Shown piece after piece: positions 22,751 to 28,815 of a stretch of 28,815 nt of DNA (the first letter of the stretch is position 1; each line of letters begins with the position of its first letter). The stretch is taken from the IMG/VR virus record IMGVR_UViG_3300008952_000228, positions 1 through 28,815 of that record, one strand, 5' to 3'. Origin of the DNA: a virus. The position numbers were made by a program, and so were the translations under genes. The notes beneath the pieces are model-generated. The model ran no database searches and was not told where the DNA came from. It saw only the letters and a program-made list of their open reading frames with translations.

Positions 22751-22824
22751 GATAGTGGGCCGGAAGGGTCGGGGCCCGTGCACGACTGGCCTGCGGTCGC
22801 GTGGGCTGCCGCGTGTGCGGCGTG

Positions 22825-24459
22825 TTATGGATAGCCGAGCCAGCTTTCGCGGACTGACGGCGGGGCGGACGGAGGCGGCGTGGTGGCGACCGGGTTGGGG
22901 TTAGCGGTCGGCTTCGCGCCCTTCCGTTGCTCTTCGGCCAGCTCGCGGCCAACCTCGGCGGCCCATGTATCAAGCGACAAGATCCCAGCGGCGTGCTCGC
23001 CGACCTTAATCGTGTGATCTTCGACGCGATTCCTGACGGCTACTTCCGGCGTGTCGACGGTGAGCTGAACGCGACGCTTGATCTTGGCCAACGACACGTT
23101 GCCAAACAGTCCTGTCCGCTTGGCGACGATGCCAACGGCCTTCCATTTTATTTCGCGGTATTTGCGAGAGTACACAGACTGCCGGGCTTCGGTCGCCTTC
23201 GTGAACGGCGCCTCGGCAACCAGCGTGGAGGCGAAGTTGCCATTTGACGCATCGCCGCTGATCATGTATTCGGGCATCGCCCAACGGATGCCAACCATTC
23301 GCATGGCGGCTTGGACGACCTCGACGAATCGCGGACCGTTAGGCGAACCCATCGGGCCCGCCTGATACTTGGTTCCGGCGGTCACGTCGTGGATTTCGCC
23401 GGGTTTGGCGTTGCGGATGTTCCGGGTGTTCTGGCCGCCTCGGTCGGTCGTCTCGGTGATGGTCTTGGTTGCTGCTCCGACGACCATGTCCGAGATGGCG
23501 TCGGAGGTCGTCCCCATTGCATGCTCGCGGATGTATGCGATAGCGGCTTGGCCTGCGGCTCCCTCAAGCGTGTTGCCCAATAGCTTCTCGCCACGGGTTA
23601 GGTTGCCGTGGACGGCGTAATAGTCCGACAATCCGCGTTTCACTTCGGGCGAGACGTTGAGCTTCAGGTGGACCATTGATTCGGGCGGTATGACATCCCA
23701 GTCGTTCGCGTCGCCGTTCCATTCTGCGAAGTAGGCGTGGACGCGGGTTGGGTCGCCTTGGTCCGCCGCTACGCCGTACTTCCATTCGAGCCCGGTTGGC
23801 AATCCGGCGTATTCCTCGACGCCTTGCCGGTTGTCGGGCTCGGTGATGAAGCAGGGATCGACTTGGCGCAAGCTGACATTGGAGCCGCCGCGATGAGTCA
23901 GGCAGGCGAAGAACTCGCCATCCTGGCGCGACCGTTCGAATAACGACCGCTCGCCGTCTTCCGTGAATCCGTTAGCCTCGTCGAAGTTGTCGCTGATCCG
24001 CTGGCAGAGTTCGGCCCACTTGCGGGCCTCGGTGTCGTCCTCATCCTTGGCCGCGAACGAATAGCCGAACCCGTCGCCAATCGTGTAGTTGGTCAGATTC
24101 TCAAGGGCGGCGAGCGCGACTTCGGACCGCGACGCGACGAGTCGGGCTTGACCGATGATCGTTCTGTGCTCGGCCTCGGATTGCCAAAACGGGAAGTTGT
24201 CGCCGAAGCGTCGGTCGGTCGGGCGGGCGATCCCAGTGGCGACTGAGTCACCAAAGTAACTCATGCCCGCGCCGTCTCGGAATGGTTCGTCGATTGGGAC
24301 TTCATCGCCCCAGCCTTCGCGAACGCGCCGACCACCAACGAACGACTCAGCCATTTTCATCGCGTGCGTTTGGGCCTTGAGCGTCGCGAGGTCGCTTTCC
24401 AGTTTCGCAGCCTCGACAAGTTCGCGGAGTCGGTCCAGATCAAGGGCGGCGGTTGTCAT
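22825..24459 (-). CDS. Portal protein (544 aa)
   Basis: A 544-residue protein beginning MTTAALDLDRLRELVEAAKL. Its N-terminal 60 residues are helical. Residues 85-130 (SEAEHRTIIGQARLVASRSE, then ALENLTNYTIGDGFGYSF) precede the clip region, and ISDNFDEANGF and LFERSRQDGEFFACL follow. Residues about 390-420 (AMPEYMISGDASNGNFAST then LVAEAPFTKATEARQ) are a recurrent segment of planctomycete phage portals that I recall. The C-terminus (LSLDTWAAEVGRELAEEQR) matches the helix of lambda/SPP1-type portals, ending in a Pro-rich tail. The portal is the dodecamer through which DNA is packaged and ejected. The length is normal. Start ATG 24459 has GGAG nine bases upstream. It follows a terminator-like hairpin, so it may be transcribed separately from the terminase genes. 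Confidence 0.85.
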   Translation of the reverse strand: MTTAALDLDRLRELVEAAKLESDLATLKAQTHAMKMAESFVGGRRVREGWGDEVPIDEPFRDGAGMSYFGDSVATGIARPTDRRFGDNFPFWQSEAEHRTIIGQARLVASRSEVALAALENLTNYTIGDGFGYSFAAKDEDDTEARKWAELCQRISDNFDEANGFTEDGERSLFERSRQDGEFFACLTHRGGSNVSLRQVDPCFITEPDNRQGVEEYAGLPTGLEWKYGVAADQGDPTRVHAYFAEWNGDANDWDVIPPESMVHLKLNVSPEVKRGLSDYYAVHGNLTRGEKLLGNTLEGAAGQAAIAYIREHAMGTTSDAISDMVVGAATKTITETTDRGGQNTRNIRNAKPGEIHDVTAGTKYQAGPMGSPNGPRFVEVVQAAMRMVGIRWAMPEYMISGDASNGNFASTLVAEAPFTKATEARQSVYSRKYREIKWKAVGIVAKRTGLFGNVSLAKIKRRVQLTVDTPEVAVRNRVEDHTIKVGEHAAGILSLDTWAAEVGRELAEEQRKGAKPTANPNPVATTPPPSAPPSVRESWLGYP

Positions 24460-24475
24460 TTAAGCGCGCTCCGAA

Positions 24476-24518
24476 GACAAAATGGAAGCGGCCCCAGCTA
24501 TGGGACCAGGGCCGCTTC
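24476..24518 (-). terminator. Terminator-like hairpin between the packaging block and portal
   Basis: Minus-strand GAAGCGGCCC and GGGCCGCTTC (ten perfect pairs, 14-base loop) are followed by CATTTTGTC. The stem is strong and the T-tract short. The 106-base gap (24460-24565) holds this hairpin, one diverged AGCGAACC copy and no supported gene. Confidence 0.6.
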
Positions 24519-24565
24519 GGAAACCTCCGACCAGCACAAAGGGTGGTTCGTCGGTTCGCTGTTTG

Positions 24566-24730
24566 TCAAGCGTCGCCGTCTTTTGGCGGAATCGAGATTC
24601 TCACATACTTAACGACTGACCAGCGAGAGACGCCCGTTAGCCGGGCTATTTCACTGAGCGATTTTCCCTGAGCTTTCAGCCTCCGAATCGTCTTGACGAG
24701 GTGTTCCGGTATCGGTCGGCCTGACGTCAT
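24566..24730 (-). CDS. Stand-alone resolvase-type helix-turn-helix protein (54 aa)
   Basis: A frame of 54 residues starts at ATG 24730 and ends at TGA 24568-24566. It opens MTSGRPIPEHLVKTIRRLKA and continues QGKSLSEIARLTGVSRWSVV, then KYVRISIPPKDGDA. GRP followed by a helix, G-x-S-x-x-E-I-A-x-x-x-G-V-S and W-S-V-V-K-Y-V is the DNA-binding helix-turn-helix of Hin/Tn3 serine recombinases, here without any catalytic domain. AAAGGGGG lies about five bases before the ATG. The frame overlaps the 140-residue gene by 80 bases and precedes the terminator-like hairpin. A DNA-binding regulator is likely; target unknown. It is short, so chance cannot be excluded, but the motif match is strong. Confidence 0.65.
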   Translation of the reverse strand: MTSGRPIPEHLVKTIRRLKAQGKSLSEIARLTGVSRWSVVKYVRISIPPKDGDA

Positions 24731-25073
24731 CGTCGCCCCCTTTGTTGAGTTGCGGATTCTGGGCCGCGTGAAGTTTGTTCTGTAGGTCCATTGCTAACTC
24801 GACCGCAAGGTCAACAGGGCCAGCGTCGTCCAAGTCGGTCGACCATCCCGAGCGAATCAGCGCGACGAGTATTTGCCGCGCCGACCGTTCGACCCTCGAT
24901 TCGCCTCCTAAGCAAATGGGCTTGATGGCGCCGGGCGACTGATGAACGATCCAGTGCGGGTCGGCAATCGGCCCGGACAGGTACGTCGGCGATTCGAGTT
25001 GCATCGAGTTCGGGTTGATTATCGAGGACGCGCCGCCTTGCAATCCGTTGTAGCCTTTGGGGTTTCCGCCCAT
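24651..25073 (-). CDS. Hypothetical protein (140 aa)
   Basis: A 140-residue protein beginning MGGNPKGYNGLQGGASSIIN, then PADPHWIVHQ-like DPHWIVHQSPGAIKPICLGG, a helix RSARQILVALIRSG near residue 70, and an acidic, unordered C-terminus (GGDDDVRPTDTGT). The start has the identical GGAGCGAACCAAATG box. The last 26 codons overlap the 54-residue helix-turn-helix frame. No motif was recognised. It lies between the zinc-ribbon miniprotein and the helix-turn-helix gene in the packaging block. Function unknown. Confidence 0.65.
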   Translation of the reverse strand: MGGNPKGYNGLQGGASSIINPNSMQLESPTYLSGPIADPHWIVHQSPGAIKPICLGGESRVERSARQILVALIRSGWSTDLDDAGPVDLAVELAMDLQNKLHAAQNPQLNKGGDDDVRPTDTGTPRQDDSEAESSGKIAQ

Positions 25074-25085
25074 TTGGTTCGCTCC
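25071..25085 (-). promoter_or_regulatory. AGCGAACCA start box (copy at gene 24651-25073)
   Basis: Minus strand GGAGCGAACCAAATG. It is the first copy reached on the transcript and is identical to two later copies. Confidence 0.7.
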
Positions 25086-25306
25086 TAATCGGGTTTTGCG
25101 TACTTAGTCGGGGCGTGCTTGTGCCCTTTCGGTTTATCGAGCTGTTCCGACGAGGCCAGCCCGCTCAGTCGTTCGTAGCACCTGTCGCACCAAGCGACGG
25201 CAGACGTAGCGCGGCCTGTCAGCGGCGACCTTGAGTAACCGGGGTTGGTTCTGCCGCATTCATGGCACGACTTGGGCGTCGGGTGTTCGGTGGGGTTCCA
25301 TCCCAT
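25085..25306 (-). CDS. Cys4 zinc-ribbon miniprotein (73 aa)
   Basis: A 73-residue protein with CHEC at residues 14-17 and CDRC at 40-43, spaced as in zinc ribbons, then a basic tail (DKPKGHKHAPTKYAKPD). The sequence between the pairs is Gly/Ser/Arg-rich. ATG 25306 starts 13 bases after the large terminase stop with GAGG ten bases upstream. Small zinc-binding proteins beside terminase are common in phages and may bind DNA or aid packaging; no HNH nuclease residues (such as a clear H-N-H set) were seen. Function is open. Confidence 0.65.
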   Translation of the reverse strand: MGWNPTEHPTPKSCHECGRTNPGYSRSPLTGRATSAVAWCDRCYERLSGLASSEQLDKPKGHKHAPTKYAKPD

Positions 25307-25318
25307 CGTGGTCGGGCC

Positions 25319-26686
25319 TCATTGGTGTTGAGCCAAGTGATTGAGGAGTCTATGGGCCATTTCTAGCGCGTCCGGCCCATCGTCGTGGTCGGCCTGGGGA
25401 AATCCTTTCAGTTGCTTGACTAGCAAGTGAGTCGACGCGTTAGACCTGAATCGGAAAGCATGCCGCCCAAGATACGGGCCAAGTCGGGCAATACGCAAGC
25501 CTTTGTTGATGTTATTGTTGAGCAACGCCAGAGGCAACGGGGCCCCGCCTCGGGTGCGGATCTTGTTTTCGATGATCGGGGCGAGCAGGTCTTGAAACGC
25601 GTTCGACTCGATGCCGACGCGGTCGGACGGGTGCGTGTCACAGAACCCGATCAGGTTGTCGCACAGCTGATCCGCGGGCCATCGGCCTAGCAGCGAGTCG
25701 ACCCAGAGCAGTCCCCGCGCGAGGCCGAGAAACGCGATGGCCGCGTAGTCGCTCCGGGTGTTGGCGCCCTTGGACGGGTCCAGCGCGATGGCCGAGAACT
25801 CGAACCGGTCGGGCCATTCGTGTTCGTCGCACCAGAACGGGTCGGCGAAATAGTCCTCGGGCCATTCGCTCCTGCCGTACTGGGTCGGGCGGCCTTGATA
25901 CAGGGCGTTCCACCAGTAGTCTTCGGTCAACGATTTCTTCTGAAGCAGCGATTCGAGCGGCCAGCGTTCGGGCCAAAGGGCCTCGCCGGGCTTCCGTCCC
26001 AGGACGTCGTCCGCCTCCGCGATGGCCGGGAAGCTGATCCGCTTGACCTTCATGCCGTCGAGTTCGTTGGCTTCGGCCGCCTGGACGACACGCCCGATTA
26101 AGTCCTCTTCGTGCCATCGGGTCATCATCAGCACGCAGACGCCACCGGGCTCGAGGCGGGAGAACGCGGTCGACTGGAACCACTCCCACTGCTTCTCCCG
26201 CTGGGCCTCGCTGACCGCCATCTCGGCGTTCTTGATTGGGTCGTCGATGATTAGCAGGTTGGCCCCGCGACCGGTCAGTGGGCCGCCGACGCCGGCAGTC
26301 ACCATCCCGCCGCCGTGTTCGGCGATCTCCCAGTCCGACGCCGCCGACACGTTCGGATTGACGCCTGGGACGTCGAACCAGTTGGCCCGCTCAATCAGCA
26401 GGTCGCGACACTTGCGGCCGAACTGGGACGCCAGGGCGTCGGCGTAGGACGTGAGAATCACCCGCCGCGTCGGCCAGTGCCCGAGGTACCACGTCGGCAG
26501 GTACTTGGAAATCAACTCGGACTTGCCATGTCGGGGCGGGGCCTCGATGACCAGGATGTTGTGATCCGTCTCGCCCATTATCAACGTCGTCAACTCGTCG
26601 TCGATTACAAGCAGATGCGGGGCCGCGTGCCACTCGGGCAGCCTCTCCGGTTCACCCGGTCGGCTTATCGGAATCGACGCTTCCAT
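25319..26686 (-). CDS. terL: Terminase large subunit (455 aa)
   Basis: ATP-driven DNA translocase and headful/cos nuclease. Start ATG 26686 (MEASIPISRPGEPERLPEWH) is preferred; 50 extra in-frame codons upstream are Lys/Ser-rich translation of the overlapping small subunit gene. The Walker A variant APPRHGKSE is at 49-57, Walker B LLIIDDP at 144-150, and the coupling motif LMMTRWHEED at 186-195. The RNase-H-like nuclease carboxylates are D303 in ALDPSKG, E360 in GIESN, and D435/D436/D439 in HDDGPDA. All are intact. The 455-residue length is typical. The start overlaps the small subunit stop by 35 bases and lacks a strong Shine-Dalgarno, so translation is probably coupled. Confidence 0.95.
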   Translation of the reverse strand: MEASIPISRPGEPERLPEWHAAPHLLVIDDELTTLIMGETDHNILVIEAPPRHGKSELISKYLPTWYLGHWPTRRVILTSYADALASQFGRKCRDLLIERANWFDVPGVNPNVSAASDWEIAEHGGGMVTAGVGGPLTGRGANLLIIDDPIKNAEMAVSEAQREKQWEWFQSTAFSRLEPGGVCVLMMTRWHEEDLIGRVVQAAEANELDGMKVKRISFPAIAEADDVLGRKPGEALWPERWPLESLLQKKSLTEDYWWNALYQGRPTQYGRSEWPEDYFADPFWCDEHEWPDRFEFSAIALDPSKGANTRSDYAAIAFLGLARGLLWVDSLLGRWPADQLCDNLIGFCDTHPSDRVGIESNAFQDLLAPIIENKIRTRGGAPLPLALLNNNINKGLRIARLGPYLGRHAFRFRSNASTHLLVKQLKGFPQADHDDGPDALEMAHRLLNHLAQHQ

Positions 26687-27191
26687 CGCGAAGGCGGCGG
26701 GCGTTCCGACTCGCAGCTTCAGATCGAACGAATCGAGCCCACCGGGGGTCCTGCTCGAGGATGGCGAGTTCGTCGCGGATGCCGACGGTGCCGCTGACTT
26801 CGACTTGCGCGTTGACCGCGATCTCTTGGCGTTCAATGTAGCCTCGGTCCTTCGCTTGGCACTTGAGGTAGAAACAGACAGCCCACGCGTCGCCGCGCCC
26901 GATTGCCTTCATCAAGGCCGCCTCGGCGAAGTCCTTGGTGGACTCGCGTTCGTCGGCCAACGCTTGCCGAATCGCCTCGGTCTTCTCCATTCGTTGATAG
27001 ATCGCACGGCCCGACATCCCCAACGCTCGGGCGGCCGCGCTGACAAGCCCCCGCGACTGTTGCAGGGCGGCGATGATCTCTGCATCCGTCGCCTTCTGGC
27101 GGATCGGCGTGCCGTCCGCGTAGTAGCCGGGCGTGTCGCGGGGCTGGGTCCGCTTCGGCGGCAGCTTGGCCTTACGTTTCTTCTTCGCCAT
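26652..27191 (-). CDS. terS: Terminase small subunit (179 aa)
   Basis: Recognises phage DNA for packaging. ATG 27191 (MAKKKRKAKLPPKRTQPRDT) is used, since it overlaps the methyltransferase TGA by one base (TGATG); the extra 30 upstream codons would lie inside that gene. Residues 1-20 are very basic. Residues 35-80 (DAEIIAALQQSRGLVSAAAR, then ALGMSGRAIYQRMEKTEAI) are the helix-turn-helix typical of small terminases. FAEAALMKAIGRGDAWAVCF follows, with the oligomerisation-type helices and the D-R-G-Y-I-E-R-Q motif seen in this class. The C-terminus is charged. Position directly before the large subunit fixes the call. Confidence 0.85.
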   Translation of the reverse strand: MAKKKRKAKLPPKRTQPRDTPGYYADGTPIRQKATDAEIIAALQQSRGLVSAAARALGMSGRAIYQRMEKTEAIRQALADERESTKDFAEAALMKAIGRGDAWAVCFYLKCQAKDRGYIERQEIAVNAQVEVSGTVGIRDELAILEQDPRWARFVRSEAASRNARRLRDGSVDSDKPTG

Positions 27192-27985
27192 CACTCGCGC
27201 CTCGCTGTCTCGCCGGTCAGGTTCTCCCACCGCTTGACCACAACATCGCAGTAAGCCGGGCTGATTTCCATTCCGAAGCAACGGCGGCCGAGCTGTTCGG
27301 CGGCAATCAAGGTTGAACCACTACCCAGAAACGGGTCTACCACTTTTTCGCGGCCAAACGCTTTGAGATAGGCAACAGGGAACGAAACCGGGAACTTGGC
27401 GGGGTGGTCCGAATTCGCCGACACTGGCGCCGACTCAAACACTGACCCCAATTCCCGAAAGCGGCGGGTCTTCTGTTTCTTCATTTCGCCAATTTGGCCC
27501 GCCGCGTCGCGGTTGGTCGATTGAACAACAGTTCCGCCGTGCACGTTTTCAACGGTTGGGATTAGTTTCACCTTGCCCGACGAAAACACGAAAATCCACT
27601 CGTGCTGAATTGGAAACGTCGCCGTAATCTGGCCGACGCTAAAACCACCTTGGCGATACCAGACATTCCAAGAGACCAACCCAAGGCCGCACGAATTCGC
27701 CGCGCCGATGTATTCGTCCCAATAGCGAACGATGACGCCATCGCTTCGCGCAATTCCCAGATTGACGGCCAATAAGTCTACTCCGGCGGCCTGTGCGTTT
27801 TTAACGAATTCGGCCAAGTGAGTCGGCGACAGGTCAACCGAGTCCCTGTACGTCCGCTGGAGCACGTAAGGCGGCGAAGTAAAGCAAACCGCCTCGGCCA
27901 ACTCGCCCAATTTAGCCCAGTCGTCCGCGTTGGTCGCGTCCCCGCACAACAGCCGATGCCTGGATTTTTGGATTAGCCTTCCCAT
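27191..27985 (-). CDS. Beta-class DNA methyltransferase (264 aa)
   Basis: S-adenosylmethionine-dependent amino-methyltransferase. ATG 27985 (MGRLIQKSRHRLLCGDATNA) overlaps the end of the upstream methyltransferase by 13 bases. Motif IV is TSPPY at 36-40 and motif I (SAM binding) is DPFLGSGST at about 217-225; the IV-before-I order is class beta, and the SPPY form is most common in N4-cytosine enzymes, with N6-adenine possible. The end runs GRRCFGMEISPAYCDVVV. The middle (40-210) is probably the target recognition region. There is no linked restriction gene in view, so protection of phage DNA or epigenetic marking is likelier than a full restriction system. It is a paralogue of its neighbour. 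Confidence 0.9.
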   Translation of the reverse strand: MGRLIQKSRHRLLCGDATNADDWAKLGELAEAVCFTSPPYVLQRTYRDSVDLSPTHLAEFVKNAQAAGVDLLAVNLGIARSDGVIVRYWDEYIGAANSCGLGLVSWNVWYRQGGFSVGQITATFPIQHEWIFVFSSGKVKLIPTVENVHGGTVVQSTNRDAAGQIGEMKKQKTRRFRELGSVFESAPVSANSDHPAKFPVSFPVAYLKAFGREKVVDPFLGSGSTLIAAEQLGRRCFGMEISPAYCDVVVKRWENLTGETARRE

Positions 27986-28815
27986 TTAACTGCCGCCTCC
28001 CCTGTGGCGTTCGCGAATCGCGTCACGATTACGTCACAATACGCGGGCGAAAGTTCCATGCCGAAGCAACGTCGGCCGGTCTTGTCCGCCGCGATCAGCG
28101 TCGAGCCCGACCCCATGAATGGATCATAGATCGCGTCGCCTCGGTCGGAATATGCGCGGATGAAGAAGTCGGGCAAGGCGACGGGGAACGCGGCGGAATG
28201 GCCGACGGCTTCGCGGTTAAACCCAACCGACAGCACGTTCGACGGGTAGGACAATGGGGCGTTCGTGGCTCGATCCGCCCCGTTCTCGCCAAGAACAGAA
28301 CCGCCGCCGCCTTGCCGAGAAATCATATCGCCACCTGCTCCATTGTTGCTTGACCCCTCGCGGCCTGTTGGCGTTCTGACTTGATTGGGGGTGAACTTGT
28401 GCCGCCCCTTCGCAAACATCAGTACGGGTTCCCATCCATTTTTGAACCGCTGTCGCGGCCCTTTTGGCGTCCCGCCATGCGCCCAGCAAAACTCGTCCAC
28501 AAACCGCCAGCCCCATCGGCGAACGTGGGCGAGCGTCAAATCCTTGACGTAAAGCACCCGCTGTCCGTCCTCGCAGTGTTCCTTGATGTTGACGAACCAA
28601 GACCCATCGTCGGCCAAGTGCTCGCAGACGGTCGACTGGACGTTGTCGAACCATTCAACGTACTCGTCTGGCGGAATCGGCTTGAACCCGCTGGACTCGT
28701 CGTACTTCCGCTGCGACGCGTACGGCGGGGACGTGATGGCGACATTGATTTCCGATCCGCCCATCAACTGAGCCACTGCGACGGGCTCGCGGCAGTCCCC
28801 GCATAGAATCCGGTG
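27973..28815 (-). CDS. Beta-class DNA methyltransferase, 5' end beyond the window (280+ aa)
   Basis: The frame is open to the right edge and starts there with HRILCGDCREPVAVAQLMGG, so the true start lies outside; GTG 28776 is only an internal codon. HR-I-L-C-G-D is the usual sequence joining a ParB-like nuclease domain to a phage methyltransferase, so an N-terminal ParB domain outside the window is possible but unseen. Motif IV TSPPY is at visible residues 28-32 and motif I DPFMGSGST is near residue 235, class beta. The C-terminus, GRRCFGMELSPAYCDVIV, is nearly the same as in the next gene, while the middle differs strongly, suggesting different target sites. Confidence 0.85.
   Translation of the reverse strand, partial: HRILCGDCREPVAVAQLMGGSEINVAITSPPYASQRKYDESSGFKPIPPDEYVEWFDNVQSTVCEHLADDGSWFVNIKEHCEDGQRVLYVKDLTLAHVRRWGWRFVDEFCWAHGGTPKGPRQRFKNGWEPVLMFAKGRHKFTPNQVRTPTGREGSSNNGAGGDMISRQGGGGSVLGENGADRATNAPLSYPSNVLSVGFNREAVGHSAAFPVALPDFFIRAYSDRGDAIYDPFMGSGSTLIAADKTGRRCFGMELSPAYCDVIVTRFANATGEAAVKWEG

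Noticed and set aside
22808-22821. Small GC hairpin after the portal stop
   Set aside because: Only five pairs with a four-base loop and no T-tract; likely chance in GC-rich sequence.
26687-26836. Fifty-codon N-terminal extension of the large terminase
   Set aside because: It reads the small terminase gene in another frame and is Lys/Ser/Arg-rich low complexity. The family normally starts near MEASIPISRP.

Overview
The window is one end-to-end block of a tailed double-stranded DNA phage or prophage. Every gene I can support lies on the minus strand, so the block reads from right (28815) to left (1). It is a packaging, head, neck and tail morphogenesis cluster of siphovirus type: terminase, portal, prohead protease, HK97-like capsid protein, tail tube, frameshifted tail chaperone and tape measure, with no sheath gene seen. 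The host is probably a planctomycete. That rests on my recall of several families here that occur together in Planctomycetota genomes (the roughly 100-residue GGTFTLT/GQTT/LSN repeats, the portal, the 245-residue pre-capsid protein), not on a search. No integrase, repressor, replication gene, tRNA or CRISPR array was seen, so free phage and prophage cannot be told apart.

Layout in transcription order. (1) 28815-27191: two tandem beta-class DNA methyltransferases, the first running off the right edge. (2) 27191-24566: small and large terminase, a Cys4 zinc-ribbon miniprotein, an unknown protein, and a 54-residue stand-alone resolvase-type helix-turn-helix protein, closed by a terminator-like hairpin at 24485-24518. 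(3) 24459-22825: portal. (4) 22738-19831: an unusual run of exported or membrane proteins: a small protein, a secreted Ig-like/thioredoxin-like protein, a papain-like cysteine peptidase, a two-helix holin candidate, a one-helix coiled-coil protein with spanin-like topology, and an exported staphylococcal-nuclease-like protein. This looks like a lysis or envelope cassette placed inside the head genes. (5) 19825-15823: MuF-like minor head protein, protease with an in-frame nested scaffold start, a 245-residue virion protein whose ribosome site is buried in a stem-loop, and the major capsid protein followed by a terminator-like hairpin. (6) 15722-14223: neck genes. (7) 14221-11279: a lower-GC block with a beta-helix tailspike-like protein and a fibre-like protein, sitting between neck genes. 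(8) 11278-1: tail terminator candidate, tail tube, chaperone with a -1 frameshift, tape measure, and distal tail proteins including a 1070-residue repeat protein. The last gene runs off the left edge.

Most genes touch or overlap (ATGA, TGATG, TAATG or TAGTG junctions), which points to translational coupling along long transcripts. The few real gaps carry RNA structure or a recurring translation-start box, AGCGAACCA. The box lies just upstream of five start codons, identical over 15 bases at three of them, and as four tandem copies before the tail chaperone gene. The best-supported features beyond routine annotation are the A AAA AAC frameshift with its hairpin, the nested scaffold start, the repeated start box, the stem-loop before the 245-residue gene, and the unlisted 54-residue helix-turn-helix gene. 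Functions of the neck and distal tail genes rest mostly on gene order.
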